The translations under genes were made by a program, and so were the position numbers. From a virus, in the IMG/VR virus record IMGVR_UViG_3300008219_000022, positions 1-44,249 of that record: a DNA stretch of 44,249 nucleotides. One strand, 5' to 3'. Position 1 is the first letter of the stretch. Every line of letters starts with the position of its first letter. Shown here in pieces: positions 24,134 through 32,852 of this stretch. The notes beneath the pieces are model-generated. The model was given only the letters and a program-made list of their open reading frames with translations. It did no database searches and was not told where the DNA came from.

Positions 24134-24788
24134 AGTATTGGTTATAGGTGATCTTCATCTTCCAGCTGAACGATCAGACTATTTGGATTTCTGTAAGGGA
24201 CTTCGTAAAAAATATAGAACCAACGAGGTTGTTTTTATAGGTGATGTATTAGATCACCATGCTATTTCCTTTCACCAGAAACACCCAGATGCTGACGCAG
24301 CTGTGGCTGAGTATCACAGAAGTATGGAAAAACTAAAGGAATGGAAGAAAGCCTTTCCTAGTGCTAAAGTATGTATAGGAAACCACGATGAAAGAGTTTA
24401 TAGATTATCAGCTAATGCTGGCATCCCAGCTATGTATCTAAAGGATTATAAAACAATCTTTAATACACCCAACTGGGAATGGGAGTACGAGTGGGTAATT
24501 GATGGTGTAGGATATCTTCATGGGACTGGTGCTAACTCTGGTGTTTCACCTGCTTTCAACGCAGCTAAGACTAGAGCACAGAGTACTGTTAGTGGACACG
24601 TTCACTCAACAGGAAGCTTGTGTTGGCTACTTGGTTCTAATGATAATAAAATATTTGGTTTTAATGTACCTTGTGGGGTTGACAAACACCACATCTTAAT
24701 GTATTATGGTAAGAACTTTCTAAAGAAGCCAGTCAATGGGGCTGGAGTAATAATTGATGGACACCCCTATATGGAGGTAATGGATTAA
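24126..24788 (+). CDS. Calcineurin-like metallophosphoesterase
   Basis: A 220-residue protein with a GTG start at 24126, chosen because GAGGAGG lies at 24111-24117. All family motifs are present: IGDLHLP (residues 6-12), IGDVLDHH, IGNHDER and SGHVH, which bind the two metal ions. Many phages encode such enzymes; substrates may be nucleic acid ends or cyclic nucleotides, and cannot be told apart here. It lies in the replication block. Confidence 0.88.
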   Translation: MTKVLVIGDLHLPAERSDYLDFCKGLRKKYRTNEVVFIGDVLDHHAISFHQKHPDADAAVAEYHRSMEKLKEWKKAFPSAKVCIGNHDERVYRLSANAGIPAMYLKDYKTIFNTPNWEWEYEWVIDGVGYLHGTGANSGVSPAFNAAKTRAQSTVSGHVHSTGSLCWLLGSNDNKIFGFNVPCGVDKHHILMYYGKNFLKKPVNGAGVIIDGHPYMEVMD

Positions 24789-25033
24789 TGTCGGAAGCAG
24801 AAATTAAAACCGATGAAGGTTGGAAGGCTGAGGTTGTTGATGAAAAGGGAAGCCTTGCAGAAGCTGAAGAGAAGGAACAAGTATGGATTACTTATGCAGA
24901 GGTAAAGAATTACTTAACTCATGTGGCTACCTCGTTGTTGGGGTTAGTAAATCACATTGAAAATTCAATTAAATCTATGGAAGAAAATATTACCAAAGGA
25001 GAAATAGAGGATGAACATGATGATGAAGATTAA
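24788..25033 (+). CDS. Unknown acidic helical protein (81 aa)
   Basis: TAATG overlap with the phosphoesterase. Glu/Lys-rich, with a central amphipathic helix (LTHVATSLLGLVNHIENS) that could self-associate. Overlaps the SSB gene by 23 nt; its end carries the SSB ribosome site. Confidence 0.65.
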   Translation: MSEAEIKTDEGWKAEVVDEKGSLAEAEEKEQVWITYAEVKNYLTHVATSLLGLVNHIENSIKSMEENITKGEIEDEHDDED

Positions 25034-25523
25034 TGCTTTTACTACTGAGACGCTGGATGTTATCTGGGCTCACCTTCACGCCCCAGACGATAAGTTTGGT
25101 GAAGACTCGTCTAACCATAACATCACAATTATTGTTGATGATGAGCTTCAGAAGAAGCTAGACGAAATGGTTTCAGAAAATAACGCAAGCAGGATTAACG
25201 GCCTCAAGGTTGACGATGAAGGTCGTACAACTCTGAAGGTTAAGTCCAAGGCTTTTGTTAAGAAGAATGTTCGAACGTTCCCTTGTAGGGATGCCCATGC
25301 TAACAGAACAGATGCTGTTCCGTTCGGTGGTGATAAGGTTCGGCTTCGTCTTGCTCCGGCTATCTTAACAAGAGATGATTCTCTTAGTCTGTATCTTAAC
25401 GGATGCCAGATTATCGAGAAGAACATTATGGATACTGGTGGATTCGATGCCACTGATGGTTTTGATGGTTCAAACTTCATCCCCCCTGTCGAAGACAAGG
25501 AAGATGAAGACCTGCCAATCTAA
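25011..25523 (+). CDS. Single-stranded DNA-binding protein (T7 gp2.5-like)
   Basis: A 170-residue protein with a beta-rich body and a strongly acidic tail ending EDKEDEDLPI, as expected of phage SSBs, whose tails bind polymerase and helicase. The segment around residues 85-120 (AFVKKNVRTFPCRDA) is basic and aromatic and could form the DNA surface. Several Met codons lie at the start; the first at 25011 follows GGAG at about 25000. Next to a RusA-like gene and the primase-helicase. Confidence 0.75.
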   Translation: MNMMMKINAFTTETLDVIWAHLHAPDDKFGEDSSNHNITIIVDDELQKKLDEMVSENNASRINGLKVDDEGRTTLKVKSKAFVKKNVRTFPCRDAHANRTDAVPFGGDKVRLRLAPAILTRDDSLSLYLNGCQIIEKNIMDTGGFDATDGFDGSNFIPPVEDKEDEDLPI

Positions 25524-25903
25524 TGCCTGAGTGGTTGTTCCCGATTAGTCCGGTCGCAGCGAGTAGGCCTCGCTTATGTAAACGTGGGGCCTACTTTGCT
25601 GGACCTTATAAATATTTCCGGAAGGAGATGATAGAGTTGGTACCTATGATTCTTGGTAACGACTTTGACTTATATACTGGACCGCTTAAAGTTGATCTGG
25701 AACTGTTTGTTAGGAGACCGAAGAAAACAAAACTTATGTCTCCGAAAGCTGATATAGATAACTATATTAAAGCTGTGTTTGATTGTTTAAATGGTAAACT
25801 ATGGGAAGATGATACACAGATTCTTGAAGTATACGCTGTTAAACAATGGACCAAGCCTACGGAGGATGGATACTTTATATTAGGTGTAGACCAATTACAA
25901 TAG
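25523..25903 (+). CDS. RusA-like Holliday junction resolvase
   Basis: A 126-residue protein with TAATG overlap with the SSB gene. The core PKADIDNYIKAVFDCLNGK followed by LWEDDTQI is the RusA signature, with metal-binding Asp residues and a catalytic Lys. The length fits the family. It would cut branched DNA during replication or before packaging, the job done by gp3 in T7. Confidence 0.88.
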   Translation: MPEWLFPISPVAASRPRLCKRGAYFAGPYKYFRKEMIELVPMILGNDFDLYTGPLKVDLELFVRRPKKTKLMSPKADIDNYIKAVFDCLNGKLWEDDTQILEVYAVKQWTKPTEDGYFILGVDQLQ

Positions 25904-25914
25904 GAGGGGGTTAT

Positions 25915-26298
25915 ATGTGGAAAGTTTTAACGTTATGTGTTACGTGTGCTATGTTATTTGGATGTAGCTTATCACGGACAGTAACGGGACCATTAGATGG
26001 TATTACTGCGTCAGTACAACAAGGGGTTAACAATGCTTGCAGCCCCATGCTTGGCTGGCTAGGTGGCCTGTGTTGTTTAGCTGGTATTGCTTTGTTAGTA
26101 ATATCTAGAGGAACACTAGGTTGGAGACCGCTAATTGGTGGTGTGATTTTTATCTTAATTAATTATGCATTAGCATTATACGCAGACTGGTTCTTCATTC
26201 CAGTTGCGATTGCAACAGGAGCAATCAGTCTTGTGTGGGCAGGAAGAATCGTTTGGAGGATAGTTACAAACGATAAAATTAAGGAGATTAAACTATGA
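25915..26298 (+). CDS. Predicted lipoprotein with membrane helices (127 aa)
   Basis: The start at 25915 follows AGGAGGGGG. Residues 1-17 are a signal peptide with lipobox LFGC (Cys17). Three hydrophobic segments follow (about 48-66, 70-88, 93-110). It is paired with another small membrane protein. Possible holin, superinfection or envelope role, not decidable. Confidence 0.7.
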   Translation: MWKVLTLCVTCAMLFGCSLSRTVTGPLDGITASVQQGVNNACSPMLGWLGGLCCLAGIALLVISRGTLGWRPLIGGVIFILINYALALYADWFFIPVAIATGAISLVWAGRIVWRIVTNDKIKEIKL

Positions 26299-26429
26299 TG
26301 AGTTGGATGGATTCTACATTAGGAACCGTATTTTATTCAGTTACGTTGTTTGGTGTCGGTGCTCTTGTCGGTAAGCAGATGTGGTGCTGGCTTTGTAAGA
26401 AGATGCCATGGTCAACTTGTTCTAAATAG
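26295..26429 (+). CDS. Small membrane protein (44 aa)
   Basis: ATGATG overlaps the previous stop; AAGGAGATT lies upstream. One hydrophobic segment (TVFYSVTLFGVGALVG), then a Cys-rich tail (CWLCKKMPWSTC). Its end lies 8 nt before the primase-helicase start. Confidence 0.6.
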   Translation: MMSWMDSTLGTVFYSVTLFGVGALVGKQMWCWLCKKMPWSTCSK

Positions 26430-26437
26430 GAGTTGAA

Positions 26438-28147
26438 ATGTCAAAGATTAAAGACCGGGTTCAGTGTCCCGCCTGCGCTAACAGTGGGCGGGACACCTCC
26501 CGAGATAATTTATGTGTGTATGAAGATGGCGGCAAACATTGTTTTGCCTGTGGCCATCATGAAGGAGCATATTCAAATATGTCTACTACAGTACAGAAGT
26601 CCCCAACTAAGTTTCTCGCTGGAGAAGTTATTGGTGTAGGGGACAGAAAGATAACAGAGAAGACTGCTCGTTTCTATGGGTATCAAACTATTACCAAGGA
26701 AGGTAAGAAGGTAGAGATTGCCTCCTTCTTTCGTGATGGTAAGGTTGTTGCTCAGAAATTAAGAGGCCCAAACAAAGCCTTCCAGTGGAGAGGCGACACA
26801 GTTAAGGTTCCCTTGTGGGGACAACACCTTTGGAAGAGCACCAAAGGTAAGAGGCTTGTAATTACCGAAGGAGAAATTGACTGCATGACAGTAGGACAAC
26901 TAATGGAAACTAAGTGGCCAGTAGTTAGTCTACCTAATGGTGCAGCAGGAGCTGCTAGAGCTATTAAGGATAACCTTGAGTTCGTTACCAGCTATGAAGA
27001 AGTCATTCTCATGTTCGACATGGATGATGCTGGTCAAGACGCAACTAAAGAAGTAGCTGAGTTATTACCTCCCGGTAAATGTAAGGTAGCTTCGCTTCCA
27101 TATAAGGATCCGAATGAATGCCTACTTCAAAATCAGGGCCGAAAAATTATTCAGGCCATGTGGGAAGCACAACAATACTCACCAGATGAGATTGTACATG
27201 TTTCTCAAATTAATACAATCAACTCTCTTGAGGATACTAAAGTCTACCCATTCCCGTTTGATTCTTTATCCGACTACTTATTGGGACAGAGAAGCGGAGA
27301 GGTTACACTATGGGCTTCTGGAACTGGTTCCGGTAAGTCAACTATCCTAAGAGAGATCATCCACCACCACCTTGAAGAAGGTCGTAGTGTTGGTGCTATT
27401 ATGCTTGAGGAATCTCCTCAAGAAACTGTTGATGACATGATATCATTACTAATTAATAAACCTGTACGAGCTATCCGAGCGAAGAAAGTTATGAATGAAC
27501 TTCGAGCTAAGCTTGGTAAGGATCCGATTAGTATTGATATCATCAGTGATCTAACTGATGAAGAGTATGCAGATGCTAGAAAGAAACTAGAAGGATCTAA
27601 CCTATATATCTATGATCATCTTGGCAACAGTGGACTCAAGAATCTATGTGCTCGTATTGAGTTCATGGCCGTGTCTCTTGATGTTGATGTAATTGTTCTT
27701 GATCATATCACTGCTGCTGCTGCTGGACTATTAAATGATAGTAGTGACTTCGATGGAGGAGGCTCTGAAAGATTGTTAATAGATAATATTATGAAAGAGC
27801 TAAGAGCACTGGTCTCAAGAACGGGTGTTCATATTGATGTTGTCTCTCAACTAAAGAAAACTACTAAAGCATATGAAGAGGGAGTACGAATCACACTACA
27901 AGATCTACGTGGCTCGGGTTCGTTATCTTCCGTACCTAATACTGTTATTGCTTTGGAAAGAGACAGACAGAATCCTGATGACAGGGTAAGCAACACTACT
28001 ATTGTTAGGGTTCTAAAGAACAGACTAACAGGTAGATCAGGTGTTGCTGCGTGTCTATACTATGACCACGAAAGCGGAAGGCTAAGTGAATTAGACTTCG
28101 CCTTTGATGGTGATGGTAATGTCGTTAACGATTGGGATAACATATGA
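26438..28147 (+). CDS. DNA primase-helicase (T7 gp4-like)
   Basis: A 569-residue fusion that makes primers and unwinds the fork. An N-terminal zinc finger uses C10, C13, C35 and C38. The TOPRIM domain has VITEGEID (E144) and FDMDDAGQ (near 188-196). The helicase has Walker A SGTGSGKST (K300), a Walker B-like VIVLDHI near 420, and the late QLKK and DLRGSG motifs of DnaB-type enzymes. Length matches T7 gp4 (566). The start follows AGGAGTTG. Its stop overlaps the next start as ATGA. Confidence 0.95.
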   Translation: MSKIKDRVQCPACANSGRDTSRDNLCVYEDGGKHCFACGHHEGAYSNMSTTVQKSPTKFLAGEVIGVGDRKITEKTARFYGYQTITKEGKKVEIASFFRDGKVVAQKLRGPNKAFQWRGDTVKVPLWGQHLWKSTKGKRLVITEGEIDCMTVGQLMETKWPVVSLPNGAAGAARAIKDNLEFVTSYEEVILMFDMDDAGQDATKEVAELLPPGKCKVASLPYKDPNECLLQNQGRKIIQAMWEAQQYSPDEIVHVSQINTINSLEDTKVYPFPFDSLSDYLLGQRSGEVTLWASGTGSGKSTILREIIHHHLEEGRSVGAIMLEESPQETVDDMISLLINKPVRAIRAKKVMNELRAKLGKDPISIDIISDLTDEEYADARKKLEGSNLYIYDHLGNSGLKNLCARIEFMAVSLDVDVIVLDHITAAAAGLLNDSSDFDGGGSERLLIDNIMKELRALVSRTGVHIDVVSQLKKTTKAYEEGVRITLQDLRGSGSLSSVPNTVIALERDRQNPDDRVSNTTIVRVLKNRLTGRSGVAACLYYDHESGRLSELDFAFDGDGNVVNDWDNI

Positions 28148-28824
28148 TTCTAGTTACCGGAACAGGTCGTTGCGGTTCTAGTCTCATGATGCAGACTCTT
28201 TATTACCTTGGGGTTCCCTTAGTTGGGGATCCCAAGGTAGATAACGATGAGCACTTATTCTGGGGTGCATATAATATTGTTAATAGAGAGAACACAGATG
28301 TTAAGGTTAAGGCTAGTCCTGAGCTAGATAAGAAGGCGAGGAGCTTTAATCCTAAAGGTTATTGGGAGTTAGATATGCTAACAATAATCGATCATTGTAG
28401 GAAGGGTTTCGGAGAGCAGAATATTGGTCATGTTATAAAGATTACTGGAGCATTGGTTACTGAACTCCAAACAAATGATATCGAGAAGATGATTATATGT
28501 AAGAGAGAAGATACAGTTAAACAAGCAGAGAGTATGATGGACCTAGCTAAGATTGATATTCAAATAGCAGAAGAGAATAACCTAAAGAGTCCAAACTTTA
28601 CCGAGTGGTATAAGGATAAAACATACTTAGATGTAATGACTATGCAAACAACACAAGGTATCATGCTTGATAGCTTAGCTATGAACTATGATATACCCTC
28701 AATCCCTGTTTACTTTGAGGATATGTTGAAGAACCCAGAGAAAGAGATTAAGGAACTAGTCCAATTCCTTGAGTTAGGAGATGTGGATATTTCTGAGGCT
28801 ATTAATAATGTGGATAAACGATGA
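28144..28824 (+). CDS. P-loop sulfotransferase-like protein (226 aa)
   Basis: Begins MILVTGTGRCGSSLMMQ, a variant P-loop typical of sulfotransferase-fold proteins that bind the PAPS 5'-phosphosulfate. Later KITGALV and IICKREDTVKQAESM fit the PAPS 3'-phosphate region (Arg and Ser). It sits between primase-helicase and DNA polymerase with ATGA overlaps on both sides. Function in the phage is unknown; a nucleotide kinase is an alternative. Confidence 0.65.
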   Translation: MILVTGTGRCGSSLMMQTLYYLGVPLVGDPKVDNDEHLFWGAYNIVNRENTDVKVKASPELDKKARSFNPKGYWELDMLTIIDHCRKGFGEQNIGHVIKITGALVTELQTNDIEKMIICKREDTVKQAESMMDLAKIDIQIAEENNLKSPNFTEWYKDKTYLDVMTMQTTQGIMLDSLAMNYDIPSIPVYFEDMLKNPEKEIKELVQFLELGDVDISEAINNVDKR

Positions 28825-30518
28825 AAAGATTAGTGTTTGATGTTGAAGCTAATGGTTTAACTGAGCTTACTGTTAAAGGTGACGAAGCTATACCGGAAGC
28901 AGATAGAGTATGGTGTATGGTTGTAAGCGATCTAGATACTGACCAAGTATGGTTCTTTTATGAGAGTACAATGGAAGAGGGAGTTGAGATGTTAAGATCG
29001 GCTGATCTTATTATTGGTCATAATATAATATTATACGATGTTCCTTTGCTGGAAAGATTGTATGGACCAATTCATACTAAGAAATATGATACACTCACAG
29101 TCTCCCGTCTTATGTACCCAGATAGACAGAACCACCCCTTCGGAGGTAACTCTCTCAAGGCTTGGGGTATTCATCTGGGAGAAGAAAAGATAGAGTATAT
29201 CCTTGGCTTTGATAAGTACAACGAAGATATGCTGAAGTACTGTCTTCAGGATGTTAACGTAACAAAACTTATATACGATAACCAAGTAAGCTTTGCTATA
29301 GATAATAAGAGGTCTATTAAACTTGAGCATGATGTAGCTTCTATCATAGCTGGGCAGATTAATAATGGTATTGGTTTTGATATCGAGGCTGCTAGTTTAC
29401 TTGAGCATGACCTGCTTATGGAAAAGGTTTTGATTGAAGATGACATGAGTGAGATCTTTCCACCTATTGTGGAGGAGAGATGGTCAGATAAGACAGGTAA
29501 GAGACTTAAAGATAAGACAACACACTTTAACCCTGCCTCACGAAAACAAATAGCTGAGAGACTGGGTAAGAAATATGGATGGGTTGCCCCTAAAACAGAT
29601 AAGGGTAATCCAAAGGTTGATTCAGCGGTACTTAAGAATCTTAATTACCCGGAAGCAAAAACATTAGCACGATACTTTGATACTATAAAGATGCTTAGTC
29701 AGTTATCTGACTGGATACTTAGAGCTGTTAACTCTAGAGATAATAGAATTCATGGTAGTGTTAATACTCAAGGAACTGTAACCGGAAGAATGACTGCATC
29801 ACAACCCAACCTACAACAGGTATCAGGAGACTCTAGAACCAGAGCCTTGTTTACTCCTAGAGAAGGATGGGTTATGGTAGGTATCGATGCTGCTGGTCTA
29901 GAAGCTAGGTTGTTGGCTAATCGAATGGCTAACTGGGATGATGGTAACTACGGAGAAGTTGTTATTAACGGCGACATCCATAGCTTGAATCAGTCTGCCG
30001 CTGGTCTATCTACAAGAGATAAAGCTAAGACGTTTTTCTATGCTCTAGTCTATGGTGCTGGTGATGGTAAGATTGGTAAGATTGTAGGCAAGAGAGCTAA
30101 GGAAGGTAAGGAAATCAGAAACAAATTCCTTTCCGAAATGCCTGCTCTTAGGAATCTAATAGAGAATTGTCAGTTTCAAGTAGCAAAGAAGGGAACGATT
30201 ACCCTACTAGATGATAGAGAGGTTCCTTGTAGAGCTAAGCACAAGGCTTTGAATGTACAGATACAAGGAGATGGTGCTGTTATTATGAAAACTGCTCAGA
30301 ATATTCTTGACACTAAGCTATCCATGCTCTATAATGATAGAGTTGCATTCATGGCTACAGTTCATGATGAGTGGCAGCTTGAATGTGATCCCACTATAGC
30401 AGAACATGTAGGACAACTAGGGGTTGAAGCAATAATAGAAGCTGGAGAATTACTAGGTTGTGTTGTCCCTATGGACGGCAACTTTAGAATTGGTAAAAAT
30501 TGGTCGGAGTGTCACTGA
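28821..30518 (+). CDS. Family A DNA polymerase with 3'-5' exonuclease
   Basis: A 565-residue replicative polymerase. Exonuclease: FDVEANG (D7, E9), IIGHNIILYD and the YCLQDVNVT region. Polymerase: motif A GIDAAGLEARLLA (D356), motif B RDKAKTFFYALVYGAG, motif C TVHDEW (D516). It is about 140 residues shorter than T7 gp5, mainly between the exonuclease and motif A, so a T7-style thioredoxin-binding loop is unlikely. It has no 5'-3' exonuclease domain; that activity is a separate gene at 32088. ATGA overlap upstream. Confidence 0.95.
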   Translation: MKRLVFDVEANGLTELTVKGDEAIPEADRVWCMVVSDLDTDQVWFFYESTMEEGVEMLRSADLIIGHNIILYDVPLLERLYGPIHTKKYDTLTVSRLMYPDRQNHPFGGNSLKAWGIHLGEEKIEYILGFDKYNEDMLKYCLQDVNVTKLIYDNQVSFAIDNKRSIKLEHDVASIIAGQINNGIGFDIEAASLLEHDLLMEKVLIEDDMSEIFPPIVEERWSDKTGKRLKDKTTHFNPASRKQIAERLGKKYGWVAPKTDKGNPKVDSAVLKNLNYPEAKTLARYFDTIKMLSQLSDWILRAVNSRDNRIHGSVNTQGTVTGRMTASQPNLQQVSGDSRTRALFTPREGWVMVGIDAAGLEARLLANRMANWDDGNYGEVVINGDIHSLNQSAAGLSTRDKAKTFFYALVYGAGDGKIGKIVGKRAKEGKEIRNKFLSEMPALRNLIENCQFQVAKKGTITLLDDREVPCRAKHKALNVQIQGDGAVIMKTAQNILDTKLSMLYNDRVAFMATVHDEWQLECDPTIAEHVGQLGVEAIIEAGELLGCVVPMDGNFRIGKNWSECH

Positions 30519-30859
30519 TGGAAACAAAAGTAGAAACAAAACTAAATATATATATTGCTGGGCCTATGAGAGGTTATGAGAGAAATAATCATGATGCCTT
30601 TGATGCAGCAGAGAAGAATCTACGTAAGAAAAATATATGGAATCCTGTTAATCCTGCTGCTATTGATAGGTATGAAGGTGTTGATCCTGAGGATGATATG
30701 ACTAAGAAAGAATTAAGGGAAGCTTTGAAACGAGATGTTGATCTTGTATTTTCTTGTCATTGTGTTTATATGTTATCTGGTTGGGAGCGGAGTGAAGGTG
30801 CACGTATGGAACATGCTCTTGCTGTTGCCTTGGGTATGGTAATACTGTATCAATCATGA
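30518..30859 (+). CDS. DUF4406 / nucleoside deoxyribosyltransferase-like protein
   Basis: A 113-residue protein; the ATG at 30518 overlaps the polymerase stop (TGATGG). IYIAGPMRGYERNNHDAF and the later GWERSEGARMEHALAVALG are the two conserved blocks of DUF4406, related to 2-deoxyribosyltransferases. A part in nucleotide salvage or modification is likely by fold only. Confidence 0.8.
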   Translation: METKVETKLNIYIAGPMRGYERNNHDAFDAAEKNLRKKNIWNPVNPAAIDRYEGVDPEDDMTKKELREALKRDVDLVFSCHCVYMLSGWERSEGARMEHALAVALGMVILYQS

Positions 30860-31458
30860 GGTATGAAGTTCTTCCAACTAAAGTCTCGGTCTGTTTTTAT
30901 GATAGATCAAAAGACTGGAGAGCAAAGATTATTAAATATTCTGCCTTGACCGACATACATCACTGTGGTATAATGCTTGATAGAGAAGGAAGTAGAGTAG
31001 TGTTAGCTTCAGATAAGTCTCACAAAGCTAAGTTTGTTGACGCTGATAAATTCCATAACCTAGTCTATGCCCCTATTAAGGTGGTAGAGTTAGATGAGGC
31101 TCACGTTTCCCTTCAGCAGCTTACTGATTTTTTATATAGTCATGATAAACTTAAGTGGAAACCATTGACTGATGATGAAGCTGCTAATTATAAACCAAAG
31201 AAGTATCCTAGTTACCGTTATATTGGTGACGCAAGGAGTATTATATTTTGGTATTTTCTAGGTAGGTTTATATTACCTAAACTATTACCACCATCGTGTG
31301 CGTTAATGACATGTTACTTATTAAGAATTTGTGGTTTCAAGGTAGGAGACCACGTACAACCAAAGACACTTTACAAGGAGTTAGATGATGCAGCTAATTA
31401 TAATAGCTGGACAAGCTGGGGTTGGAAAGACTACGCTAGCACATATAATTGCTGCTGA
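30856..31458 (+). CDS. Possible permuted papain-like (NlpC/P60-related) hydrolase
   Basis: A 200-residue protein. HHCGIML near residue 35 and PPSCALMTCYLLRICGF near 146-160 match the order His block first, Cys block second, seen in permuted NlpC/P60 (YiiX-like) proteins. No signal peptide is visible. It could act on peptidoglycan or be an amidase or acyltransferase. Its last 71 nt overlap the kinase gene. Assignment is tentative. Confidence 0.5.
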   Translation: MRYEVLPTKVSVCFYDRSKDWRAKIIKYSALTDIHHCGIMLDREGSRVVLASDKSHKAKFVDADKFHNLVYAPIKVVELDEAHVSLQQLTDFLYSHDKLKWKPLTDDEAANYKPKKYPSYRYIGDARSIIFWYFLGRFILPKLLPPSCALMTCYLLRICGFKVGDHVQPKTLYKELDDAANYNSWTSWGWKDYASTYNCC

Positions 31459-32104
31459 AGTATTTGGTTTAGGTCTTGTCCCTAAGCTTTTGTCTTTTGC
31501 TGGCCCGCTAAAGGCTATGGCAGACGAAAAAGGCTATAGTAAAGATGATAATCCAAAAGAATATAGAAAGTTTTGTCAATCTTATGGCGCTGCTAAGCGT
31601 GCCGTGAACGATAACTATTGGATAGAAGAGCTGAATAAAGATATTAAGAAAGCTAGCGAAGAAGAAGCAAAGGCAATGGCTTCCTCTAACAAATATTGGG
31701 AACGTTGTGTTATCATAGATGATTGTAGATATCCTAATGAAGTAGAGTACGGTTTAAATAACAAGGGTACTTTAATCTTCCTTTCTTCTGGTAACAGAAA
31801 GATTGTTGATCCAAAGGAACGGTGGAGAAACCACCACTCTGAAGATATGGCTAAACTTATTGACAACGGAGCCAAAGAGTTTAGAAAATTATTTAACTGT
31901 TTGATTAAGAACCAAGGTACTATAGAAAATCTTAGAGAAAAGGTCCATTCTTTTGTTCCTCTTTGGTGTGGTGTAATACCCACTGACAATCAGGAGTACA
32001 AGGATGAGCACGTTGATGATCTTACAAGATGTATAACTGAACTGATTGATCTCCTCTTATTAGGTAAGCTTGATGAGGAGGAGGATGATGAGGAAGAAAC
32101 CTAG
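31388..32104 (+). CDS. Deoxynucleoside monophosphate kinase-like protein
   Basis: A 238-residue protein starting at 31388, 7 nt after AAGGAG. P-loop IIIAGQAGVGKTT (K14), then SFAGPLKAMADEKGY and IIDDCRYPNE, the pattern of phage dNMP kinases (T4 gp1-type), which lift dNMPs to dNDPs. The extended acidic tail also supplies the ribosome site of the exonuclease gene. Fits with the ribonucleotide reductase downstream. Confidence 0.75.
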   Translation: MQLIIIAGQAGVGKTTLAHIIAAEVFGLGLVPKLLSFAGPLKAMADEKGYSKDDNPKEYRKFCQSYGAAKRAVNDNYWIEELNKDIKKASEEEAKAMASSNKYWERCVIIDDCRYPNEVEYGLNNKGTLIFLSSGNRKIVDPKERWRNHHSEDMAKLIDNGAKEFRKLFNCLIKNQGTIENLREKVHSFVPLWCGVIPTDNQEYKDEHVDDLTRCITELIDLLLLGKLDEEEDDEEET

Positions 32105-32831
32105 AAAAGCTTTTTTAGATGGCGATATCCTCGCATACCAGACGGCGTTCTGGGCAGAGGTAAACGATCCTGATGATTTTCCTATTAAGTTGGAGAAGCT
32201 GGTTAAGCAGTGGACTCCTGATGGGGTAGATGATATTACAATAGCACTGTCTTGCTCAAGAGTAGACAACTTCAGAAGAAATATATGGCCTGATTATAAG
32301 GCTAACAGGGAAGATCTCTATATACCAGAGTATTTATTAGATGTGAAGGACCACATGAGATATAAGTACAAGTGTAAAGAATTACCTTCCTTAGAAGCAG
32401 ACGATATACTTGGGATATACACATACTCTAACAAGGCTATTGCTGTTACAATAGATAAGGATCTTAAAGGGGTATGTGGTTGGCACTATAACCCTAGAAA
32501 AGATGAGGAGTTACGGTTTATAACTAAGAAAGAAGCTAGAAGATTCTTCTTTGAACAGTGGATGACTGGAGATTCTGTTGACGGTTTGCCCGGACTATGG
32601 AGAATCGGTCCCAAAACAGCACAGAAGATGCTAGAAGAGTGGGATGAAGGGGATTGGGAGGGGTGTATTATTGAACTATATACTAGTGATAAGTACAAAC
32701 CGAAGAAGAAGTACGATATGTCCTCTAAAGATGTAGCTGTGGCTATGGCTCAGTGCGTAAACATATTAACCACAGAGACTTACAACTTAAAAACAAATAA
32801 AATTAGTCTATGGGTACCTAAAGATGGGTAA
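32088..32831 (+). CDS. 5'-3' exonuclease / flap nuclease (T7 gp6-like)
   Basis: A 247-residue protein (248 if the ATG at 32085 is used); the start follows GAGGAGGAGG. Conserved acids in order: FLDGDILAY, PDYKANR, LEADDILG, TIDKDLKG, then the helix-hairpin-helix GDSVDGLPGLWRIGPKTAQKML. It would remove primers and degrade host DNA, complementing a polymerase that lacks this domain. Confidence 0.9.
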   Translation: MRKKPRKAFLDGDILAYQTAFWAEVNDPDDFPIKLEKLVKQWTPDGVDDITIALSCSRVDNFRRNIWPDYKANREDLYIPEYLLDVKDHMRYKYKCKELPSLEADDILGIYTYSNKAIAVTIDKDLKGVCGWHYNPRKDEELRFITKKEARRFFFEQWMTGDSVDGLPGLWRIGPKTAQKMLEEWDEGDWEGCIIELYTSDKYKPKKKYDMSSKDVAVAMAQCVNILTTETYNLKTNKISLWVPKDG

Positions 32832-32852
32832 TAAAGACAATAAGGAGAAAAC

